Assembly (NCBI GenBank): GCA_031259875.1
Contig: JAIRKW010000166.1
Location: 1-12,502 of the forward strand
Direction: 5' to 3'
Length of the DNA: 12,502 nucleotides
Source: Campylobacteraceae bacterium
Lineage (GTDB): Bacteria > Campylobacterota > Campylobacteria > Campylobacterales > Campylobacteraceae
Shown: piece by piece, positions 6,757-12,502 of the stretch
Numbering within the stretch: the first letter of the stretch is position 1
Layout: each line of letters begins with the position of its first letter
Program-made: the position numbers and the translations under genes
The notes under the pieces: model-generated
What the model was told of the DNA's origin: nothing
Databases searched by the model: none
Seen by the model: the letters and a program-made list of their open reading frames with translations, nothing else

Positions 6757-7736
6757 AAACTTCTCCTCTTTTGTAAAAGCTGTGCTACTTCTTTGGCATG
6801 GTAACTTATAATCATATCCGCGCCTGCTCTTTTGAAACTAAGCATAGTCTCCATCAAAATTTTATCATAATCAACCACACCTGCAGCTGCTGCAAATTTA
6901 AGCATAGAGTATTCTCCGCTAACATTGTAAACACAAAGAGGCAGATGTGTAGTCTCTCTGATATCTCTTACAATATCAAGATATGCCAAAGCTGGTTTTA
7001 CCATCAAGATATCCGCTCCCTGCGCCTCGTCTTCCAAAGATTCGGCTATAGCTTCGCGCCTGTTTGCAGGATTCATCTGATAAGTTCTTCTGTCTCCGAA
7101 ACTAGGAGCAGATTCTGCCGCGTCGCGAAATGGTCCATAGTATGCGCTTGCGAATTTTGTGGAGTAACTCATAATCGGCAGATTGACAAACCCTTCATTA
7201 TCGAGTGCAGTTCTTATAGTCTCTATCATACCGTCCATCATACCGCTTGGAGCTATCATGTCTGCTCCGGCTTTGGCGTGAATGAGGGCTTGACGCGCAG
7301 TAATTTCCAAAGTAGTATCATTATTAACGCTTGATTGTTCCAAATCCAAAATACCGCAATGCCCGTGGTCTGTATATTCGCAAAAACAGAGGTCTGTTAT
7401 AATATACATATCAGGGCAGGTCTTTTTTATCTCTCTTACGGCTTCGGCGATGATTCCATGTTCGCACAGTGCATTGCTTCCAATACTGTCTTTAATTTCA
7501 GGAATGCCAAACAACAAAATTTTATCTATTCCAAGCTCTATTAACTCTTTGCACTCACTCAGAGCATCGCTAATACTCATTTGAAAAATACCGGGCATTG
7601 AAGCTATCTTTTTTTTTGCGCCTTCAGCTTCTTTGATAAATAACGGATAGATAAAATCCCTTATATCGACTCTTGTCTCTTGCACCAACTCTCTTACAGC
7701 CGCCTTTGCTCTTAATCTTCTAAATCTTTTAAACAT
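6753..7736 (-). CDS. hemB: delta-aminolevulinic acid dehydratase (porphobilinogen synthase)
   Basis: A 327-residue cytoplasmic enzyme that condenses two 5-aminolevulinate molecules to porphobilinogen, the first common step to all tetrapyrroles. The two Schiff-base lysines are visible: Lys194 in YSTKFAS and Lys247 in MVKPA. The catalytic zinc site is intact, with Cys117, Cys119 and Cys127 in the DLCFCEYTDHGHC segment (115-127), so this is the zinc-dependent form rather than the Asp-rich magnesium form. The GPFRDAAES stretch (201-209) is family-typical. The ATG (7734-7736) directly abuts the creD stop (7737-7739) with no intervening base, and the stop overlaps the argF start. No promoter is obvious between creD and hemB, so hemB is probably expressed at least partly from the creD promoter. 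Confidence 0.97.
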   Translation of the reverse strand: MFKRFRRLRAKAAVRELVQETRVDIRDFIYPLFIKEAEGAKKKIASMPGIFQMSISDALSECKELIELGIDKILLFGIPEIKDSIGSNALCEHGIIAEAVREIKKTCPDMYIITDLCFCEYTDHGHCGILDLEQSSVNNDTTLEITARQALIHAKAGADMIAPSGMMDGMIETIRTALDNEGFVNLPIMSYSTKFASAYYGPFRDAAESAPSFGDRRTYQMNPANRREAIAESLEDEAQGADILMVKPALAYLDIVRDIRETTHLPLCVYNVSGEYSMLKFAAAAGVVDYDKILMETMLSFKRAGADMIISYHAKEVAQLLQKRRSL

Positions 7737-9095
7737 TTAATCCTCTTTTACTGCTTCTTCATACCAATTTATATTTCTTGTCATAAACATTATAACGGCA
7801 AGCGCGATAAACAGTCCGATAGAGCCATACAACAGCGCCATATCTTGAAGCTGAAGCAAAATATACAAATAGCCATACAAAAATGACAGTGCCAACGCGA
7901 TAATGGCGATATTTTTGATACTTAAACTCTTATCTATGCCAAACTTCGCATACGCCGCAATGAGCGATATAACCGCAACAGCAGATAAAAGATACGCTAA
8001 TGAAAAATCTATAAATTCAGATATTGAGATGAGTAAGGTATAAAAAATCACCATCGCAAATCCTACCAAAAGATACTGTATCGGGTGTATCGGACGGCGG
8101 TTTGCCAACTCGAAAACAAAACATGCGATAAATGTCAAAGCGATAAATAGTATACCGTATTTTTCAGCGCGCTTGGCATTGCGGTAATTGTCCACAGGTA
8201 TTAAAAATGATGTTTGAAACTGCGTTTTAGAGAGGTCTTTTTTGTCAAATCTCGGAGGCACACCGCTTGAGAGATAGTTAATATCCCATAAAGCCTCAAA
8301 ACCTTTATCGGTTATATTTTTTTCATCAGGCAAAAAAGCTCCTGCAAAACTTGGGTGTACCCAATCCGAACTCATATGAAATCTGTTTTTCTTTGCAAGC
8401 GGCACAAAACTGATACTCTCACTGCCTTTAATGCTGAATTTCAACTCAAATCTGCTGCCTTCATTTTTAAAGTCTATCTTGGAATTAAGAGAATTTAACG
8501 CCGCATTATAGCCATATGAAAGATAATGGTCGCCGGATTTGAGAAGCGGAGCAAGACTCAAAGAGTTTCCTGCAAAGCCGGGCTCAAATTTATACGGCGT
8601 TTCATTCCATGTAAAAACAGGTTCAGAGATACCTTTAAGCTCTTTTGTCTCCAAGCTGATAAATGCGTCTTCCGCAAAAGCTCTTTTAGGCATATCTATT
8701 GTCTCGAAAAAGCCGCTCATCGTTATATCCGCATTAAATACAGGTACCTCAAAAATACCTATATATCTAATCTGCGAATTTATCTTTACATCTACATTCA
8801 AATCATGCGGCGCAAATTTAGCATAAGCCGTTTTGGCGGTCAGCTTTTGTATCGCCCTATTGTCTTGAAACGTTTCGGTAATCTCATCATATGCATAAGG
8901 TATATTTAAAACTGGTGCGGCTAAAATAACTTGTTTACCCCACGAATCCGTGATTTTAAAGACAGCTTCATTTTTATATCTGCTTCTGTCGTTAATAATA
9001 TTTGCCACAAAAATCAAAGGAATAAGCATTAAAAGTATCATAATTGCTATGGTTATCGTTTTAAACAGTATTGCTTTATTGAGAGTTTTTCTCAT
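7737..9095 (-). CDS. creD: CreD-like inner membrane protein
   Basis: A 452-residue membrane protein of the CreD family (E. coli CreD 450). One N-terminal membrane helix (about 10-35) precedes a long extracytoplasmic region (about 36-309), then five C-terminal helices (about 311-331, 340-360, 364-386, 395-415, 418-438). Family hallmarks are SDWVHPSFAGAFLP (243-256), PVDNYRNAKRAEKYGILFIALTF-like residues (300-322) and IHPIQYLLVG (336-345). In enterics creD belongs to the CreBC regulon and affects envelope stress and colicin E2 tolerance; its biochemical activity is unknown. No creB or creC is nearby here. I chose ATG 9095, placed 7 bases after AAGGG; the TTG directly before it (9098) would add one residue. 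It leads the operon ahead of hemB and faces a TetR regulator. Confidence 0.88.
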   Translation of the reverse strand: MRKTLNKAILFKTITIAIMILLMLIPLIFVANIINDRSRYKNEAVFKITDSWGKQVILAAPVLNIPYAYDEITETFQDNRAIQKLTAKTAYAKFAPHDLNVDVKINSQIRYIGIFEVPVFNADITMSGFFETIDMPKRAFAEDAFISLETKELKGISEPVFTWNETPYKFEPGFAGNSLSLAPLLKSGDHYLSYGYNAALNSLNSKIDFKNEGSRFELKFSIKGSESISFVPLAKKNRFHMSSDWVHPSFAGAFLPDEKNITDKGFEALWDINYLSSGVPPRFDKKDLSKTQFQTSFLIPVDNYRNAKRAEKYGILFIALTFIACFVFELANRRPIHPIQYLLVGFAMVIFYTLLISISEFIDFSLAYLLSAVAVISLIAAYAKFGIDKSLSIKNIAIIALALSFLYGYLYILLQLQDMALLYGSIGLFIALAVIMFMTRNINWYEEAVKED

Positions 9096-9129
9096 CAAAC
9101 AGCCCTTGTCGCAAAAAATAAAAACATAT

Positions 9130-9138
9130 ATTTTATCA
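9130..9138 (-). promoter_or_regulatory. candidate extended -10 element of the creD-heme operon
   Basis: On the minus strand the sequence reads TGATAAAAT, an extended -10 element (TG-n plus TAAAAT at 9130-9135). I see no good -35 match 16-18 bases upstream. It would give a leader of about 30 bases before the creD start at 9095. This is the best candidate in the spacer, but it is weak. Confidence 0.35.
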
Positions 9139-9202
9139 CAATAAAGATAAAAGGGAGTTTTTGGCGTAAAAACGGACTTGGTTTTTCAATTTTTCCACAT
9201 TT

Positions 9203-9281
9203 AAAGAGCTTTTTGAAACAAATAAATTTTGTATTAATTTAAAGAAATATTAATATATTAATACCTAAATAAAGCTCTTTA
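9203..9281. repeat. 11-bp inverted repeat flanking an AT-rich palindromic core
   Basis: AAAGAGCTTT (9203-9212) and AAAGCTCTTT (9271-9280) are exact reverse complements, extended by one pair to 9202/9281. Between them TATTAATATATTAATA (9248-9263) is two tandem copies of the self-complementary octamer TATTAATA, and a further TATTAA occurs at 9232-9237. The spacing suggests protein-binding sites between divergent genes more than an RNA hairpin. Confidence 0.45.
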
Positions 9282-9309
9282 GCTATAATAAAATTATAAA
9301 ATCTTGAAT

Positions 9310-9338
9310 TTGACAATAGCAAAAATTTCTTATATAAT
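9310..9338 (+). promoter_or_regulatory. perfect-consensus sigma70 promoter of the TetR-family gene
   Basis: TTGACA (9310-9315) and TATAAT (9333-9338) are both exact consensus hexamers with the optimal 17-base spacing. Transcription would start near 9345, about 30 bases before the ATG at 9375. A promoter this strong before a repressor gene usually needs repression, which fits the inverted repeat that overlaps the start site. Confidence 0.75.
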
Positions 9339-9357
9339 CTTATTTGCAATAAGCAAA
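9339..9357. promoter_or_regulatory. inverted repeat over the transcription start, candidate TetR operator
   Basis: CTTATT (9339-9344) and AATAAG (9348-9353) form a perfect inverted repeat around TGC. An overlapping one, TTTGC (9343-9347) and GCAAA (9353-9357), is centred 4 bases further on. The block lies just after the -10 box, over the predicted start site, the normal place for an autorepression operator. Binding by the neighbouring regulator is inferred from position. Confidence 0.4.
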
Positions 9358-9374
9358 GAAGTTAGGGTGGGAAA

Positions 9375-10064
9375 ATGTTGCTAAACCAAAATAAGAGATT
9401 TATGTCCAAATCTACAAGAGAGAGGATATTTGAAACGGCTGTGAGAATATTTGCCAATAATGAATTGTCAAATGTCTCAGCTAAAGATATTGCGATAGAA
9501 GCGGATGTGAGCATAAACGCCGTAATCCGCCACTTCGGCTCAAAAGAGCTTTTATATACAAATGTCATCGAATGCATTGCGACGATGCTTAAAACGACTT
9601 TAACGTCATTTCAGATGCATTATCACGCTGCAAAACGCTCATTTGTTTATACAACTGATGAAAAGTACCGTGAGTTTTTAATCTTTTGGTTCGAGAAGTT
9701 TATGAAAGCAAGCGTAAAATCTATACTCGAAGAGATAAAAATCGACAATTTTATGCACAGGATTATTTTCCGCGAGTACATGAATCCGGCTGAAGGTTTT
9801 AATATCTTATACAACAACTTTTTAAAGCAGTGGTTTGACCAGTTTGATGAATTTGTTTTTTGTATCTCAAGCAATAAAAATATTTACAAAAATCGCATCC
9901 GCACACACGCGCTTTATGGACAAATACTTATTTTCACGATAAGTTACACTATTTTCAATGCAAGAATGGGACTAAAAGAGCAAAGCATTAATAATAATTT
10001 GATAGACGATATAGCAGATGTTGTATTGGAACATACACGTTATGTCATTGAAGGCATAAGTTAA
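9375..10064 (+). CDS. TetR/AcrR-family transcriptional regulator
   Basis: A 229-residue DNA-binding repressor. The TetR_N domain covers about residues 13-61. Its helix-turn-helix (about 34-61) contains VSAKDIAIEADVS and then INAVIRHFGSKELLY, where members usually have Y/F-HF-x-sK-e-L. The C-terminal ligand and dimer domain contains FREYMNPAEGF (132-142), which recalls the CecR/YbiH-type (DUF1956) subgroup, though I am less sure of that. ATG 9375 is chosen because AGGGTGGG (9364-9371) precedes it; a second in-frame ATG (9402) would remove nine residues and has only a weak site. It is transcribed away from creD across a 279-base spacer full of inverted repeats, so autoregulation and control of creD are the likely roles. 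The ligand is unknown. Confidence 0.88.
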   Translation: MLLNQNKRFMSKSTRERIFETAVRIFANNELSNVSAKDIAIEADVSINAVIRHFGSKELLYTNVIECIATMLKTTLTSFQMHYHAAKRSFVYTTDEKYREFLIFWFEKFMKASVKSILEEIKIDNFMHRIIFREYMNPAEGFNILYNNFLKQWFDQFDEFVFCISSNKNIYKNRIRTHALYGQILIFTISYTIFNARMGLKEQSINNNLIDDIADVVLEHTRYVIEGIS

Positions 10065-10171
10065 ATTTTTTCGAGCAGATACGATTTGTAACAAAATCAT
10101 ATATGAGAGCACAGCAAAATCCAACTTGGAACAAAATAGCGCTCACTTTATTGTACAATAGCCGGAAAAAC

Positions 10172-10176
10172 GGAGG
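10172..10176 (+). promoter_or_regulatory. strong ribosome binding site that fixes the comF TTG start
   Basis: GGAGG (10172-10176) lies 5 bases before TTG 10182-10184. No in-frame ATG or GTG offers a better start, and the frame must begin this early to keep the N-terminal cysteines. Confidence 0.75.
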
Positions 10177-10181
10177 TCTTT

Positions 10182-10763
10182 TTGCGTTGCGCTATATGCG
10201 AGAGATTAAGTTTCGAGGCTATTTGCGACGAATGTATAAGAAAACTTTTAAAAGAGGAGCGCCATACCCGCATTCTTGAAGACGGCTTAAAAGTATACAG
10301 TTTTTTTTCTTACGCTTCCGTATCGCCGATAATTTTTACAAAACACCATTTTTGGGGGCATAGAATTTTACAAAAGATAGCCTCTCATACATTTGCAGAT
10401 TTTGCTGCAGAATTTGAATTCGCCGAAAAAGCTGCCGCTGTTGCGATTGATGATAAACCTGCAAGCGGTTACTCCCACACAGCTATCTTGACTCATGCGT
10501 TAAAATCAGCCTCTATTATACCGGTTTACGGCGCGTTAAGGGCTAAAAACAACGTCAAATACAGCGGCAAAACTTATGAATTCCGCCGCAAAAATCCACG
10601 CCGTTTTACTGTTTCATCTAAACTGAAAAATTTTAAATATGCTATTTTAGTTGACGATGTGGTAACAAGCGGATTAACGCTTAAAGAAGCTAAAGAGACT
10701 TTGGAAAAAGAGGGTATAGATACACTTTTTGCATTGGTTTTAGCAGATGCAAAAGATAATTAG
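10182..10763 (+). CDS. comF: ComF/CtsW-like phosphoribosyltransferase-fold competence protein
   Basis: A 193-residue cytoplasmic protein of the ComF family, required in several naturally transformable bacteria for moving incoming single-stranded DNA into the cytoplasm. The N-terminus holds a four-cysteine zinc-binding motif (Cys3, Cys6, Cys15, Cys18). The C-terminal half is a type I phosphoribosyltransferase fold, with the PRPP-loop motif ILVDDVVTSGLTL (155-167). The length agrees with H. pylori ComF (about 191). As I recall, C. jejuni has the same neighbour relation: ctsW (Cj1028c), a transformation gene, next to gyrA. The start is TTG with a strong GGAGG site. gyrA begins 39 bases after its stop. 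A TACAAT at 10154-10159 is a possible -10 box in the 117-base spacer after the TetR gene. Confidence 0.88.
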   Translation: MRCAICERLSFEAICDECIRKLLKEERHTRILEDGLKVYSFFSYASVSPIIFTKHHFWGHRILQKIASHTFADFAAEFEFAEKAAAVAIDDKPASGYSHTAILTHALKSASIIPVYGALRAKNNVKYSGKTYEFRRKNPRRFTVSSKLKNFKYAILVDDVVTSGLTLKEAKETLEKEGIDTLFALVLADAKDN

Positions 10764-10765
10764 AG

Positions 10766-10771
10766 TATAAT
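10766..10771 (+). promoter_or_regulatory. possible -10 box of gyrA
   Basis: A perfect TATAAT lies just after the comF stop codon, 31 bases before the gyrA ATG. The -35 position 17 bases upstream (CAGATG) is poor, which is common in this phylum. gyrA could also be read from comF. Confidence 0.4.
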
Positions 10772-10802
10772 CTAATCTTTATTTTTAACTCGAGGTATAT
10801 CA

Positions 10803-12502
10803 ATGAGCGATATTTTTGAACAAAATCAGGATATTCAAACCATCAACATCGAAGAGTCCGTAAAGGTAAGTTATCTTGATTATTCAATGAGCGTCATCAT
10901 CGGCCGTGCGCTTCCCGACGCCAGAGACGGGCTAAAACCTGTCCACAGACGCATACTTTTTGCGATGAATGATTTGGGTGTTGGTTCACGCAGTCCGTAT
11001 AAAAAATCGGCTCGTATTGTCGGCGATGTTATCGGTAAATATCACCCACACGGTGATACAGCAGTATATGATGCACTTGTACGTATGGCGCAGCCGTTTT
11101 CTATGAGGGTGCCGGTAGTAGACGGGCAGGGAAACTTTGGTTCCGTAGACGGCGACAGCGCAGCAGCTATGCGTTACACTGAAGCCAGAATGACCTCTTT
11201 AGCTGAAGAACTTTTGAGAGATATAGATAAAGATACCGTTGATTTTATACCAAACTATGACGACTCTTTAAGTGAGCCGGACGTTTTACCAGCACGCGTG
11301 CCAAATCTTTTGTTAAACGGTTCAAGCGGTATTGCTGTGGGAATGGCTACAAATATTCCTCCGCACAATCCAAGCGAACTTATAGACGCGCTTTTAATAC
11401 TGCTGGACAATCCCGAGATTGCCGTAGAAGAGCTAATGAGTGTTATACCAGGACCCGATTTTCCAACAGGCGGCGTAATATTCGGCAAAAAAGGGATTTT
11501 AGAAGCTTATAGAACAGGGCGCGGCAGAGTAAAGATAAGAGCGAAAACGCACACTGAAAAAAAAGGTCAGAAAGATATCATAGTAATAGATGAGATACCA
11601 TACCAAGTAAATAAAGCCAGATTTATAGAACAGGTCGCACAACTTGTAAAAGAGAAACAGATTGAAGGTATAAGCGAGATACGAGATGAATCCGACAGAG
11701 ACGGTATTCGTGTCGTAATAGAGTTAAAACGCGAAGCCATGAGCGATATAGTCTTAAATAACCTCTTCAAATCCACAAGCATAGAGCAGACATTCGGCGT
11801 TATAATGCTTGCCATCAACAACAAAGAGCCTAAAATCTTCTCGCTGATAGAGCTTTTGCAGCTATTTTTAATGCATCGTAAAACGGTTATCATCAGAAGA
11901 ACAATTTTTGAACTTGAAAAGGCCAAAGCTAAAGCGCACATTTTAGAAGGCTTGAAAATTGCGCTTGATAACATAGACGCTATTATTGAGCTTATTAAAA
12001 AGAGTGAAGATACCGCAAGCGCAAAAGAAGGGCTTGTAACACAATTCAACCTAAGCGAAGCGCAAGCCGGTGCGATACTTGACATGAAGCTCCAACGCCT
12101 CACGGGGCTGGAACGCGAAAAGATAGAGCACGAGTTAAAAGAGCTTCAAAAAGAGATAGCGCGTTTAAGCGAAATATTAAAGAGCGAAGAGATGTTAAAT
12201 CTCATCATAAAAAACGAATTAATTGAAATTAAAGAGAAATTCAAATCTCCGAGATTAACAGAGATAATAGACGATTATGACGATATAGACGTGGAAGATT
12301 TAATAGCAAATGAACCGATGGTTGTTACCATAAGTCATAGAGGCTACATCAAACGTGTCCCTTCCAAGTCATATGAAAAACAAAAGCGCGGCGGCAAAGG
12401 CAAAATAGCCGTTACGACTTATGATGATGACTTTATAGAGAGTTTCTTCATCTCCAATACGCACGATACGCTTATGTTTATAACAGACCGCGGACAGCTC
12501 TA
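10803..12502 (+). CDS. gyrA: DNA gyrase subunit A (N-terminal 566 residues; runs off the window)
   Basis: The catalytic subunit of DNA gyrase, which breaks and rejoins DNA to introduce negative supercoils. The window holds 566 codons of an expected 830-870, and the frame is intact to the last base, so truncation is by the window edge only. The catalytic tyrosine is Tyr125, after Arg124, in AAAMRYTEA. The quinolone-resistance region reads HPHGDTAVYD (81-90): Thr86 and Asp90 are the residues normal in quinolone-sensitive C. jejuni, so no resistance substitution is seen. The tower and coiled-coil segments follow (about 360-480), including QAGAILDMKLQRLTGLE (421-437). The GyrA-box QKRGGKG (527-533) marks blade 1 of the C-terminal beta-pinwheel and identifies gyrase rather than ParC. 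GAGG (10792-10795) lies 7 bases before ATG. Confidence 0.97.
   Translation, partial: MSDIFEQNQDIQTINIEESVKVSYLDYSMSVIIGRALPDARDGLKPVHRRILFAMNDLGVGSRSPYKKSARIVGDVIGKYHPHGDTAVYDALVRMAQPFSMRVPVVDGQGNFGSVDGDSAAAMRYTEARMTSLAEELLRDIDKDTVDFIPNYDDSLSEPDVLPARVPNLLLNGSSGIAVGMATNIPPHNPSELIDALLILLDNPEIAVEELMSVIPGPDFPTGGVIFGKKGILEAYRTGRGRVKIRAKTHTEKKGQKDIIVIDEIPYQVNKARFIEQVAQLVKEKQIEGISEIRDESDRDGIRVVIELKREAMSDIVLNNLFKSTSIEQTFGVIMLAINNKEPKIFSLIELLQLFLMHRKTVIIRRTIFELEKAKAKAHILEGLKIALDNIDAIIELIKKSEDTASAKEGLVTQFNLSEAQAGAILDMKLQRLTGLEREKIEHELKELQKEIARLSEILKSEEMLNLIIKNELIEIKEKFKSPRLTEIIDDYDDIDVEDLIANEPMVVTISHRGYIKRVPSKSYEKQKRGGKGKIAVTTYDDDFIESFFISNTHDTLMFITDRGQL

Noticed and set aside
6798..7334. 178-codon plus-strand ORF
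   Set aside because: It lies wholly antisense to hemB, whose active-site residues are all intact, and its product resembles no protein; it is a frame shadow.
8526..8909. Plus-strand ORFs inside creD
   Set aside because: They are antisense to a clear CreD reading frame, with no start signals.
10083..10098. Near-palindrome after the TetR gene considered as a terminator
   Set aside because: The stem is only 5 AT-rich pairs and no U-tract follows, so it cannot be supported as a terminator.
11046..11075. Thr86 in GyrA as a possible quinolone-resistance change
   Set aside because: Threonine at this position is the normal state in C. jejuni-type GyrA; resistance changes there are typically to Ile, and Asp90 is also unchanged.
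11567..12103. 178-codon minus-strand ORF rich in Ser, Ile and Leu
   Set aside because: It is antisense to gyrA, and its composition mirrors the complement of the gyrA coiled-coil codons.

Overview
The window looks like chromosomal DNA from a member of the Campylobacterota (the former Epsilonproteobacteria). A Sulfurimonas-like lineage is my best guess, but the genus is inference. Three things support the phylum: low GC with very AT-rich spacers; the minus-strand order hemB-argF-UPF0763-hemN-Fe-S oxidoreductase, which I recall from Campylobacter jejuni (Cj0995c to Cj0991c) and in part from Helicobacter pylori; and a comF/ctsW-type gene directly before gyrA, as in C. jejuni. The UPF0763 (DUF2603) family is, to my knowledge, confined to this phylum.

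Layout. Positions 1-39 are probably the last codons of a gene that begins outside the window, followed by a hairpin at 53-78. About 880 bases of AT-rich DNA with no convincing gene follow. They carry candidate promoters and a short leader ORF whose stop codon overlaps the start of a DASS-family dicarboxylate/tricarboxylate carrier (1030-2571). Two perfect hairpins at 2577-2664 separate this gene from a convergent minus-strand operon that reads creD, hemB, argF, UPF0763, hemN, Fe-S oxidoreductase (9095 down to 2688). Gene junctions in the operon are 0-12 nt apart or overlap by 4 nt. A divergent spacer (9096-9374) with a perfect-consensus promoter and several inverted repeats lies before a plus-strand TetR-family regulator (9375-10064). 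Then come comF (10182-10763, TTG start) and the first 566 codons of gyrA (10803 to the window end).

How the genes work together. hemB makes porphobilinogen and hemN carries out the oxygen-independent oxidation of coproporphyrinogen III, so the operon serves heme synthesis. argF (arginine synthesis) and the uncharacterised UPF0763 gene sit between them. The Fe-S oxidoreductase overlaps hemN and may share an electron-transfer role with it. The presence of creD at the head of this operon, facing a TetR regulator, suggests that membrane or envelope status could influence heme gene expression; this is inference. comF and gyrA are housekeeping genes for DNA uptake and topology.

I found no CRISPR array, tRNA, rRNA, insertion sequence, phage or defence genes. 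Most of the window is ordinary core genome. The points most worth a second look are the creD/TetR intergenic region, the UPF0763 and Fe-S partners of hemN, and the leader ORF before the DASS carrier.
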